64,000 nt of DNA from the NCBI GenBank assembly GCA_963920705.1, contig OY987238.1:62001-126000 (forward strand). The letters are read 5' to 3'. A program made the position numbers and the translations under genes. The notes beneath the pieces are model-generated. The model did no database searches. It was not told the DNA's origin and was given only the letters and a program-made list of their open reading frames with translations. This document shows, one piece after another, positions 41,401 to 53,410 of this stretch; the stretch's first letter is position 1; each line of letters begins with the position of its first letter. The DNA is from Odiellus spinosus. Taxonomy: Eukaryota; Arthropoda; Arachnida; Opiliones; Phalangiidae.

Positions 41401-44400
41401 CAAATTTTCCAAGTATAGATTCACAAATTTTCCAAGTATAGATTCACAAATTTTCCAAGTATAGATTCACAAATTTCCCAAGTATAGATTCACAAATTTC
41501 CCAAGTATACATCCACCAATTTCCCAAGTATATCCACCAATTTCCCAAGTATAGATTCACATATTTCCCAAGTATAGATTTACAAATTTCCCAAGTATAG
41601 ATTCACATATTTCCCAAGTATAGATTCACAAATTTCCCAAGTATAGATTCACAAATTTCCGAAGTATAGATTCACAAATTTTCCAAGTATAGATTCACAA
41701 ATTTTCCAAGCATAGATTCACAAATTTTCCAAGTAGAGATTCACAAATTTCCCAAGTATAGATTCACAAATTTCCCAAGTATAGATCCACCAATTTCCCA
41801 AGTATAGATCCACCAATTTCCCAAGTATAGATCCACCAATTTCCCAAGTATAGATTCACAAATTTTCCAAGTATAGATTCACAAATTTTCCAAGTATAGA
41901 TTCACAAATTTCCCAAATATAGATTCACAAATTTTCCAAGTATAGATTCACAAATTTTCCAAGTATAGATTCACAAATTTCCCAAGCATACATCCATCAA
42001 TTTCTCAAGTATATCCACCAATTTCCCAAGTATAGATTCACATATTTCCCAAGTATAGATTCACAAATTTCCCAAGTATAGATTCACAAATTTTCCAAGT
42101 ATAGATTCACAAATTTCCCAAGTATAGATTCACAAATTTTCCAAGTATAGATTCACAAATTTTCCAAGTATAGATTCACAAATTTTACAAGTATAGATTC
42201 ACAAATTTCCCAAGTATACATCCACCAATTTCCCAAGTATATCCACCAATTTCCCAAGTATAGATTCACATATTTCCCAAGTATAGATTGACAAATTTCC
42301 CAAGTATAGATTCACAAATTTTCCGAGTATAGATTGACAAATTTCCCAAGTATAGATTCACAAATTTTCCAAGTATAGATTCACAAATTTCCCAATTATA
42401 GATTCACAAATTTTCCAAGTATAGATTCACAAATTTTCCAAGTATAGATTCACAAATTTTCCAAGTATAGATTCACAAATTTCCCAAGTATAGATTTACA
42501 AATTTCCCAAGTATAGATCCACTAATTTCCCAAATATATCCACCAATTTCCCAAGTATAGATTCACATATTTCCCAAGTATAGATTCACATATTTCCCAA
42601 GTATAGATTCACAAATTTCCCAAGTATAGATCCACCAATTTCCCGAATATATCCACCAATTTCCCAAGTATAGATTCACATATATGTCCCAAGTATAGAT
42701 TCACAAATTTCCCAAGTATAGATTCACAAATTTCCCAAGTATAGATCCACCAATTTCCCAAGTATTGATCCACCAATTTCCCAAGTATAGATTCACAAAT
42801 TTTCCAAGTATAGATTCACAAATTTCCCAAGCATAGATTCACAAATTTCCCAAATATAGATTCACAAATTTCCCAAGTATAGATTCACAAATTTTCCAAG
42901 TATAGATTCACAAATTTCCCAAGCATAGATTCACAAATTTCCCAAATATAGATTCACAAATTTCCCAAGTATAGATTCACAAATTTCCGAAGTATAGATT
43001 CACAAATTTTCCAAGTATAGATTCACAAATTTCCCAAGTATAGATTCACAAATTTCCGAAGTAGAGATTCACAAATTTTCCAAGTATAGATTCACAAATT
43101 TTCCAAGTATAGATTGACAAATTTTCCAAGTATAGATTCTCAAATTTCCCAAGTATAGATTCAAAAATTTTACAAGTATAGATTCACAAATTATCCAAGT
43201 ATAGATTCACAAATTATCCAAGTATAGATTCACAAATTTGCCAAGTATAGATTCACAAATTTTCCAAGTATAGATTCACAAATTTCCCAAGTAAAGATTC
43301 ATAAATTTCCCAAGTATAGATTCACAAATTTTCCAAGTATAGATTCACAAATTTTCCAAGTATGGATTCACAAATTTTCCAAGTATAGATTCACAAATTT
43401 CCCAAGTATAGATTCACAAATTTCCCAATATAGATCCACCAATTTCCCAAGTATAGATTCACATGTTTCCCAAGTATAGATTCACAAATTTTCCAAGTAT
43501 AGATTCACAAATTTTCCAAGTATAGATTCACAAATTTTCCAAGTATAGATTCACAAATTTCCCAAGTATAGATTCACAAATTTCCCAAGTATACATCCAC
43601 CAATTTCCCAAGTATATCCACCAATTTCCCAAGTATAGATTCACATATTTCCCAAGTATAGATTTACAAATTTCCCAAGTATAGATTCACATATTTCCCA
43701 AGTATAGATTCACAAATTTCCCAAGTATAGATTCACAAATTTCCGAAGTATAGATTCACAAATTTTCCAAGTATAGATTCACAAATTTTCCAAGCATAGA
43801 TTCACAAATTTTCCAAGTAGAGATTCACAAATTTCCCAAGTATAGATTCACAAATTTCCCAAGTATAGATCCACCAATTTCCCAAGTATAGATCCACCAA
43901 TTTCCCAAGTATAGATCCACCAATTTCCCAAGTATAGATTCACAAATTTTCCAAGTATAGATTCACAAATTTTCCAAGTATAGATTCACAAATTTCCCAA
44001 ATATAGATTCACAAATTTTCCAAGTATAGATTCACAAATTTTCCAAGTATAGATTCACAAATTTCCCAAGCATACATCCATCAATTTCTCAAGTATATCC
44101 ACCAATTTCCCAAGTATAGATTCACATATTTCCCAAGTATAGATTCACAAATTTCCCAAGTATAGATTCACAAATTTTCCAAGTATAGATTCACAAATTT
44201 CCCAAGTATAGATTCACAAATTTTCCAAGTATAGATTCACAAATTTTCCAAGTATAGATTCACAAATTTTACAAGTATAGATTCACAAATTTCCCAAGTA
44301 TACATCCACCAATTTCCCAAGTATATCCACCAATTTCCCAAGTATAGATTCACATATTTCCCAAGTATAGATTGACAAATTTCCCAAGTATAGATTCACA

Positions 44401-46400
44401 AATTTTCCGAGTATAGATTGACAAATTTCCCAAGTATAGATTCACAAATTTTCCAAGTATAGATTCACAAATTTCCCAATTATAGATTCACAAATTTTCC
44501 AAGTATAGATTCACAAATTTTCCAAGTATAGATTCACAAATTTTCCAAGTATAGATTCACAAATTTCCCAAGTATAGATTTACAAATTTCCCAAGTATAG
44601 ATCCACTAATTTCCCAAATATATCCACCAATTTCCCAAGTATAGATTCACATATTTCCCAAGTATAGATTCACATATTTCCCAAGTATAGATTCACAAAT
44701 TTCCCAAGTATAGATCCACCAATTTCCCGAATATATCCACCAATTTCCCAAGTATAGATTCACATATATGTCCCAAGTATAGATTCACAAATTTCCCAAG
44801 TATAGATTCACAAATTTCCCAAGTATAGATCCACCAATTTCCCAAGTATTGATCCACCAATTTCCCAAGTATAGATTCACAAATTTTCCAAGTATAGATT
44901 CACAAATTTCCCAAGCATAGATTCACAAATTTCCCAAATATAGATTCACAAATTTCCCAAGTATAGATTCACAAATTTCCGAAGTATAGATTCACAAATT
45001 TTCCAAGTATAGATTCACAAATTTCCCAAGTATAGATTCACAAATTTCCGAAGTAGAGATTCACAAATTTTCCAAGTATAGATTCACAAATTTTCCAAGT
45101 ATAGATTGACAAATTTTCCAAGTATAGATTCTCAAATTTCCCAAGTATAGATTCAAAAATTTTACAAGTATAGATTCACAAATTATCCAAGTATAGATTC
45201 ACAAATTATCCAAGTATAGATTCACAAATTTGCCAAGTATAGATTCACAAATTTTCCAAGTATAGATTCACAAATTTCCCAAGTATAGATTCATAAATTT
45301 CCCAAGTATAGATTCACAAATTTTCCAAGTATAGATTCACAAATTTTCCAAGTATGGATTCACAAATTTTCCAAGTATAGATTCACAAATTTCCCAAGTA
45401 TAGATTCACAAATTTCCCAATATAGATCCACCAATTTCCCAAGTATAGATTCACATGTTTCCCAAGTATAGATTCACAAATTTTCCAAGTATAGATTCAC
45501 AAATTTCCCAAGCATAGATTCACAAATTTTCCAAGTATAGATTCACAAATTTCCCAAGTAGAGATTCACAAATTTCCCAAGTAGAGATTCACAAATTTCC
45601 CAAGTATAGATTCACAAATTTCCCAAGTATAGATCCACCAATTTCCCAAGTATAGATCCACCAATTTCCCAAGTATAGATTCACAAATTTTCCAAGTATA
45701 GATTCACAAATTTTCCAAGTATAGATTCACAAATTTCCCAAGTATAGATCCACAAATTTCCCAAGTATAGATTGACAAATTTCCCAAGTATAGATTCACA
45801 AATTTTCCAAGTATAGATTGACAAATTTCCCAAGTATAGATTCACAAATTTTCCAAGTATAGATTCACAAATTTCCCAAGTATAGATTCACAAATTTTCC
45901 AAGTATAGATTCACAATTTTTCCAAGTATAGATTCACAAATTTTCCAAGTATAGATTCACAAATTTCCCAAGTATAGATTTACAAATTTCCCAAGTATAG
46001 ATCCACTAATTTCCCAAATATATCCACCAATTTCCCAAGTATAGATTCACATATTTCCCAAGTATAGATTCACATATTTCCCAAGTATAGATTCACAAAT
46101 TTCCCAAGTATAGATCCACCAATTTCCCGAATATATCCACCAATTTCCCAAGTATAGATTCACATATTTCCCAAGTATAGATTCACAAATTTCCCAAGTA
46201 TAGATTCACAAATTTCCCAAGTATAGATCCACCAATTTCCCAAGTATTGATCCACCAATTTCCCAAGTATAGATTCACAAATTTTCCAAGTATAGATTCA
46301 CAAATTTCCCAAGTATAGATTCACAAATTTCCCAAGTATAGATTCACAAATTTCCCAAGTATAGATCCACCAATTTCCCAAGTATTGATCCACCAATTTC
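38461..46400. repeat. HOR domain of 1,556, 1,969 and 2,084 bp units
   Basis: The monomer AAGCATACATCC followed by ATCAATTTCTCAAG begins at 38,461, 40,017, 41,986 and 44,070. TCACATATATGTCCC lies at 39,151, 40,707, 42,676 and 44,760. Both series give spacings of 1,556, 1,969 and 2,084 bp. The last two differ by 115 bp, five monomers, explained by a repeated AAGCATAG-AATATAG pair near 42,830-42,950. The unit also carries CCCGAATATATCC, TTTTCCGAG, TATAGATTGAC, CCACTAATTT, AATTATAG and TATGGATTC monomers that are rare or absent before 38 kb. The first unit has an inserted 0.5-kb stretch like 36.9-37.5 kb, marked by TTCCAAAAATAG at 39,233. Confidence 0.88.
39144..39168. repeat. 25-bp long monomer, first of five
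   Basis: This monomer reads CACATATATGTCCC where its closest relative reads CACATATTTCCC, so it is two bases longer than the standard 23. The same 25-mer is at 40,700-40,724, 42,669-42,693, 44,753-44,777 and 50,612-50,636, always after the CCCGAATATATCC pair. It marks one HOR lineage and offsets the register shift of a 21-mer. Confidence 0.9.
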
Positions 46401-49400
46401 CCAAGTATAGATTCACAAATTTCCGAAGTAGAGATTCACAAATTTTCCAAGTATAGATTCACAAATTTTCCAAGTATAGATTCACAAATTTTCCAAGTAT
46501 AGATTCACAAATTTCCCAAGTATAGATTCAAAAATTTTCCAAGTACAGATTCACAAATTATCCAAGTATAGATTCACAAATTATCCAAGTATAGATTCAC
46601 AAATTTGCCAAGTATAGATTCACAAATTTTCCAAGTATAGATTCACAAATTTCCCAAGTATAGATTCATAAATTTCCCAAGTATAGATTCACAAATTTTC
46701 CAAGTATAGATTCACAAATTTTCCAAGTATAGATTCACAAATTTTCCAAGTATAGATTCACAAATTTCCCAAGTATAGATTCATAAATTTCCCAATATAG
46801 ATCCACCAATTTCCCAAGTATAGATTCACCAATTTCCAAGTATAGATTCACATATTTCCCAAGTATAGATTCACAAATTTTCCAAGTATAGATTCACAAA
46901 TGTCCCAAGCATAGATTCACAAATTTTCCAAGTATAGATTCACAAATTTCCCAAGTAGAGATTCACAAATTTCCCAAGTATAGATTCACAAATTTCCGAA
47001 GTAGAGATTCACAAATTTTCCAAGTATAGATTCACAAATTTTCCAAGTATAGATTCACAAATTTTCCAAGTATAGATTCTCAAATTTCCCAAGTATAGAT
47101 TCAAAAATTTTCCAAGTATAGATTCACAAATTATCCAAGTATAGATTCACAAATTATCCAAGTATAGATTCACAAATTTGCCAAGTATAGATTCACAAAT
47201 TTTCCAAGTGTAGATTCACAAATTTCCCAAGTATAGATTCATAAATTTCCAAGTATAGATTCACAAATTTTCCAAGTATAGATTCACAAATTTTCCAAGT
47301 ATAGATTCACAAATTTTCCAAGTATAGATTCACAAATTTTCCAAGTATAGATTCACAAATTTCCCAAGTATAGAGATACAAATTTCCCAAGTATAGATCC
47401 ACTAATTTCCCAAATATATCCACCAATTTCCCAAGTATAGATTCACATATTTCCCAAGTATAGATTCACATATTTCCCAAGTATAGATTCACAAATTTCC
47501 CAAGTATAGATCCACCAATTTCCCAAATATATCCACCAATTTCCCAAGTATAGATTCACATATTTCCCAAGTATAGATTCACAAATTTCCCAAGTATAGA
47601 TTCACAAATTTCCCAAGTATAGATCCACCAATTTCCCAAATATATCCACCAATTTCCCAAGTATAGATTCACATATTTCCCAAGTATAGATTCACAAATT
47701 TCCCAAGTATAGATCCACCAATTTCCCAAGTATTGATCCACCAATTTCCCGAATATATCCACCAATTTCCCAAGTATAGATTCACATATTTCCCAAGTAT
47801 AGATTCACAAATTTCCCAAGTATAGATTCACAAATTTCCCAAGTATAGATCCACCAATTTCCCAAGTATTGATCCACCAATTTCCCAAGTATAGATTCAC
47901 AAATTTCCGAAGTAGAGATTCACAAATTTTCCAAGTATAGATTCACAAATTTTCCAAGTATAGATTCACAAATTTTCCAAGTATAGATTCACAAATTTCC
48001 CAAGTATAGATTCAAAAATTTTCCAAGTATAGATTCACAAATTATCCAAGTATAGATTCACAAATTATCCAAGTATAGATTCACAAATTTGCCAAGTATA
48101 GATTCACAAATTTTCCAAGTATAGATTCACAAATTTCCCAAGTATAGATTCATAAATTTCCCAAGTATAGATTCACAAATTTTCCAAGTATAGATTCACA
48201 AATTTTCCAAGTATAGATTCACAAATTTTCCAAGTATAGATTCACAAATTTCCCAAGTATAGATTCATAAATTTCCCAATATAGATCCACCAATTTCCCA
48301 AGTATAGATTCACCAATTTCCAAGTATAGATTCACATATTTCCCAAGTATAGATTCACAAATTTTCCAAGTATAGATTCACAAATGTCCCAAGCATAGAT
48401 TCACAAATTTTCCAAGTATAGATTCACAAATTTCCCAAGTAGAGATTCACAAATTTCCCAAGTATAGATTCACAAATTTCCGAAGTAGAGATTCACAAAT
48501 TTTCCAAGTATAGATTCACAAATTTTCCAAGTATAGATTCACAAATTTTCCAAGTATAGATTCTCAAATTTCCCAAGTATAGATTCAAAAATTTTCCAAG
48601 TATAGATTCACAAATTATCCAAGTATAGATTCACAAATTATCCAAGTATAGATTCACAAATTTGCCAAGTATAGATTCACAAATTTTCCAAGTGTAGATT
48701 CACAAATTTCCCAAGTATAGATTCATAAATTTCCCAAGTATAGATTCACAAATTTTCCAAGTATAGATTCACAAATTTTCCAAGTATAGATTCACAAATT
48801 TTCCAAGTATAGATTCACAAATTTTCCAAGTATAGATTCACAAATTTCCCAAGTATAGAGATACAAATTTCCCAAGTATAGATCCACTAATTTCCCAAAT
48901 ATATCCACCAATTTCCCAAGTATAGATTCACATATTTCCCAAGTATAGATTCACATATTTCCCAAGTATAGATTCACAAATTTCCCAAGTATAGATCCAC
49001 CAATTTCCCAAATATATCCACCAATTTCCCAAGTATAGATTCACATATTTCCCAAGTATAGATTCACAAATTTCCCAAGTATAGATCCACCAATTTCCCA
49101 AGTATTGATCCACCAATTTCCCAAGTATAGGTTCACAAATTTTCCAAGTATAGATTCACAAATTTCCCAAGTATAGATTCACAAATTTCCCAAGTATAGA
49201 TTCACAAATTTCCCAAGTATAGATTCACAAATTTCCGAAGTATAGATTCACAAATTTTCCAAGTATAGATTCAGAAATTTCCCAAGTATAGATTCACAAA
49301 TTTCCGAAGTAGAGATTCACAAATTTTCCAAGTATAGATTCAAAAAATTTCCAAGTATAGATTCACAAATTTTCCAAGTATAGATTCACAAATTTCCCAA

Positions 49401-49974
49401 GTATAGATTCAAAAATTTTCCAAGTATAGATTCACAAATTATCCAAGTATAGATTCACAAATTATCCAAGTATAGATTCACAAATTTGCCAAGTATAGAT
49501 TCACAAATTTCCCAAGTATAGATTCATAAATTTCCCAAGTATAGATTCACAAATTTTCCAAGTATAGATTCACAAATTTTCCAAGTATAGATTCACAAAT
49601 TTTCCAAGTATAGATTCACAAATTTCCCAAGTATAGATTCACAAATTTCCCAAGTATAGATTCACCAATTTCCAAGTATAGATTCACATATTTCCCAAGT
49701 ATAGATTCACAAATTTTCCAAGTATAGATTCACAAATGTCCCAAGCATAGATTCACAAATTTTCCAAGTATAGATTCACAAATTTCCCAAGTAGAGATTC
49801 ACAAATTTCCCAAGTATAGATTCACAAATTTCCCAAGTATAGATTCACAAATTTCCCAAGTATAGATCCACCAATTTCCCAAGTATAGATTCACAAATTT
49901 CCCAAATATAGATTCACAAATTTTCCAAGTATAGATTCACAAATTTTCCAAGTATAGATTCACAAATTTCCCAA
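46401..49974. repeat. 1,484/1,352-bp HOR
   Basis: TGTCCCAAGC lies at 46,901, 48,385 and 49,737, giving 1,484 and 1,352 bp. The AAGTGTAGATTC variant lies at 47,210 and 48,694, again 1,484 bp apart, and the TATAGAGATAC monomer recurs with it. Each unit holds TTCCGAAGTAGAG, ATTCTCAAA, two ATTATCC monomers, TTTGCC, ATTCATAAA, CCACTAATTT and TATTGATCC monomers in that order. The first unit has a C-deleted 22-mer ATTCATAAATTTCCAAG near 47,240 that the second lacks. The last, shorter unit carries ATTCAAAAAATTTCC near 49,340. Confidence 0.85.
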
Positions 49975-52900
49975 GCATACATCCATCAATTTCTCAAGTA
50001 TATCCACCAATTTCCCAAGTATAGATTCACAAATTTCCCAAGTATAGATTCACAAATTTTCCAAGTATAGATTCACAAATTTCCCAAGTATAGATTCACA
50101 AATTTTCCAAGTATAGATTCACAAATTTTCCAAGTATAGACTCACAAATTTTACAAGTATAGATTCACAAATTTCCCAAGTATACATCCACCAATTTCCC
50201 AAGTATATCCACCAATTTCCCAAGTATAGATTCACATATTTCCCAAGTATAGATTGACAAATTTCCCAAGTATAGATTCACAAATTTTCCAAGTATAGAT
50301 TGACAAATTTCCCAAGTATAGATTCACAAATTTTCCAAGTATAGATTCACAAATTTCCCAAGTATAGATTCACAAATTTTCCAAGTATAGATTCACAAAT
50401 TTTCCAAGTATAGATTCACAAATTTCCCAAGTATAGATTTACAAATTTCCCAAGTATAGATCCACTAATTTCCCAAATATATCCACCAATTTCCCAAGTA
50501 TAGATTCACATATTTCCCAAGTATAGATTCACATATTTCCCAAGTATAGATTCACAAATTTCCCAAGTATAGATCCACCAATTTCCCGAATATATCCACC
50601 AATTTCCCAAGTATAGATTCACATATATGTCCCAAGTATAGATTCACAAATTTCCCAAGTATAGATTCACAAATTTCCCAAGTATAGATCCACCAATTTC
50701 CCAAGTATTGATCCACCAATTTCCCAAGTATAGATTCACAAATTTTCCAAGTATAGATTCACAAATTTCCCAAGCATAGATTCACAAATTTCCCAAATAT
50801 AGATTCACAAATTTCCCAAGTATAGATTCACAAATTTCCGAAGTATAGATTCACAAATTTTCCAAGTATAGATTCACAAATTTCCCAAGTATAGATTCAC
50901 AAATTTCCGAAGTAGAGATTCACAAATTTTCCAAGTATAGATTCACAAATTTTCCAAGTATAGATTGACAAATTTTCCAAGTATAGATTCTCAAATTTCC
51001 CAAGTATAGATTCAAAAATTTTACAAGTATAGATTCACAAATTATCCAAGTATAGATTCACAAATTATCCAAGTATAGATTCACAAATTTGCCAAGTATA
51101 GATTCACAAATTTTCCAAGTATAGATTCACAAATTTCCCAAGTATAGATTCATAAATTTCCCAAGTATAGATTCACAAATTTTCCAAGTATAGATTCACA
51201 AATTTTCCAAGTATGGATTCACAAATTTTCCAAGTATAGATTCACAAATTTCCCAAGTATAGATCACAAATTTCCCAATATAGATCCACCAATTTCCCAA
51301 GTATAGATTCACATGTTTCCCAAGTATAGATTCACAAATTTTCCAAGTATAGATTCACAAATTTCCCAAGCATAGATTCACAAATTTTCCAAGTATAGAT
51401 TCACAAATTTCCCAAGTAGAGATTCACAAATTTCCCAAGTAGAGATTCACAAATTTCCCAAGTATAGATTCACAAATTTCCCAAGTATAGATCCACCAAT
51501 TTCCCAAGTATAGATCCACCAATTTCCCAAGTATAGATTCACAAATTTTCCAAGTATAGATTCACAAATTTTCCAAGTATAGATTCACAAATTTCCCAAG
51601 TATAGATCCACAAATTTCCCAAGTATAGATTGACAAATTTCCCAAGTATAGATTCACAAATTTTTCAAGTATAGATTGACAAATTTCCCAAGTATAGATT
51701 CACAAATTTTCCAAGTATAGATTCACAAATTTCCCAAGTATAGATTCACAAATTTTCCAAGTATAGATTCACAATTTTTCCAAGTATAGATTCACAAATT
51801 TTCCAAGTATAGATTCACAAATTTCCCAAGTATAGATTTACAAATTTCCCAAGTATAGATCCACTAATTTCCCAAATATATCCACCAATTTCCCAAGTAT
51901 AGATTCACATATTTCCCAAGTATAGATTCACATATTTCCCAAGTATAGATTCACAAATTTCCCAAGTATAGATCCACCAATTTCCCGAATATATCCACCA
52001 ATTTCCCAAGTATAGATTCACATATTTCCCAAGTATAGATTCACAAATTTCCCAAGTATAGATTCACAAATTTCCCAAGTATAGATCCACCAATTTCCCA
52101 AGTATTGATCCACCAATTTCCCAAGTATAGATTCACAAATTTTCCAAGTATAGATTCACAAATTTCCCAAGTATAGATTCACAAATTTCCCAAGTATAGA
52201 TTCACAAATTTCCCAAGTATAGATCCACTAATTTCCCAAATATATCCACCAATTTCCCAAGTATAGATTCACATATTTCCCAAGTATAGATTCACATATT
52301 TCCCAAGTATAGATTCACAAATTTCCCAAGTATAGATCCACCAATTTCCCGAATATATCCACCAATTTCCCAAGTATAGATTCACATATTTCCCAAGTAT
52401 AGATTCACAAATTTCCCAAGTATAGATTCACAAATTTCCCAAGTATAGATCCACCAATTTCCCAAGTATTGATCCACCAATTTCCCAAGTATAGATTCAC
52501 AAATTTTCCAAGTATAGATTCACAAATTTCCCAAGTATAGATTCACAAATTTCCCAAGTATAGATTCACAAATTTCCCAAGTATAGATCCACCAATTTCC
52601 CAAGTATTGATCCACCAATTTCCCAAGTATAGATTCACAAATTTCCGAAGTAGAGATTCACAAATTTTCCAAGTATAGATTCACAAATTTTCCAAGTATA
52701 TATTCACAAATTTTCCAAGTATAGATTCACAAATTTCCCAAGTATAGATTCAAAAATTTTCCAAGTATAGATTCACAAATTATCCAAGTATAGATTCACA
52801 AATTATCCAAGTATATATTCACAAATTTGCCAAGTATAGATTCACAAATTTTCCAAGTATAGATTCACAAATTTCCCAAGTATAGATTCATAAATTTCCC

Positions 52901-53410
52901 AAGTATAGATTCACAAATTTTCCAAGTATAGATTCACAAATTTTCCAAGTATAGATTCACAAATTTTCCAAGTATAGATTCACAAATTTCCCAAGTATAG
53001 ATTCATAAATTTCCCAATATAGATCCACCAATTTCCCAAGTATAGATTCACCAATTTCCAAGTATAGATTCACATATTTCCCAAGTATAGATTCACAAAT
53101 TTTCCAAGTATAGATTCACAAATGTCCCAAGCATAGATTCACAAATTTCCCAAGTAGAGATTCACAAATTTCCCAAGTATAGATTCACAAATTTCCCAAG
53201 TAGAGATTCACAAATTTTCCGAAGTATAGATTCACAAATTTTCCAAGTATAGATTCACAAATTTTCCAAGTATAGATTCTCAAATTTTCCAAGTATAGAT
53301 TCTCAAATTTCCCAAGTATAGATTCACAAATTATCCAAGTATAGATTCACAAATTATCCAAGTATAGATTCACAAATTTGCCAAGTATAGATTCACAAAT
53401 TTTCCAAGTG
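49975..53410. repeat. Displaced copy of 44.07-47.2 kb
   Basis: The order of markers from 44,070 is repeated here: AAGCATACATCC at 44,070/49,975 (5,905 bp), TCACATATATG at 44,760/50,619 (5,859 bp), AAGCATAG at 45,512/51,370 (5,858 bp), TGTCCC at 46,901/53,123 (6,222 bp) and AAGTGTAG at 47,210/53,410 (6,200 bp). The steps are explained by two lost monomers, a 1-bp shorter AGATCACAAA monomer near 51,262, a local 364-bp duplication, and a lost monomer plus a 24-mer near 53,220. The 1,484-bp HOR of the preceding block thus lies between two copies of the same segment. Confidence 0.88.
51840..52570. repeat. 364-bp tandem duplication
   Basis: The CCACTAATTT monomer lies at 51,861 and 52,225 and TATTGATCC at 52,105 and 52,469, both 364 bp apart (16 monomers minus 4 bases, two 21-mers). 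The related segment at 46.0-46.4 kb has the module once, so the duplication arose in this copy after the longer segment was copied. It accounts exactly for the jump of the long-range offset from 5,858 to 6,222 bp. Confidence 0.88.
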
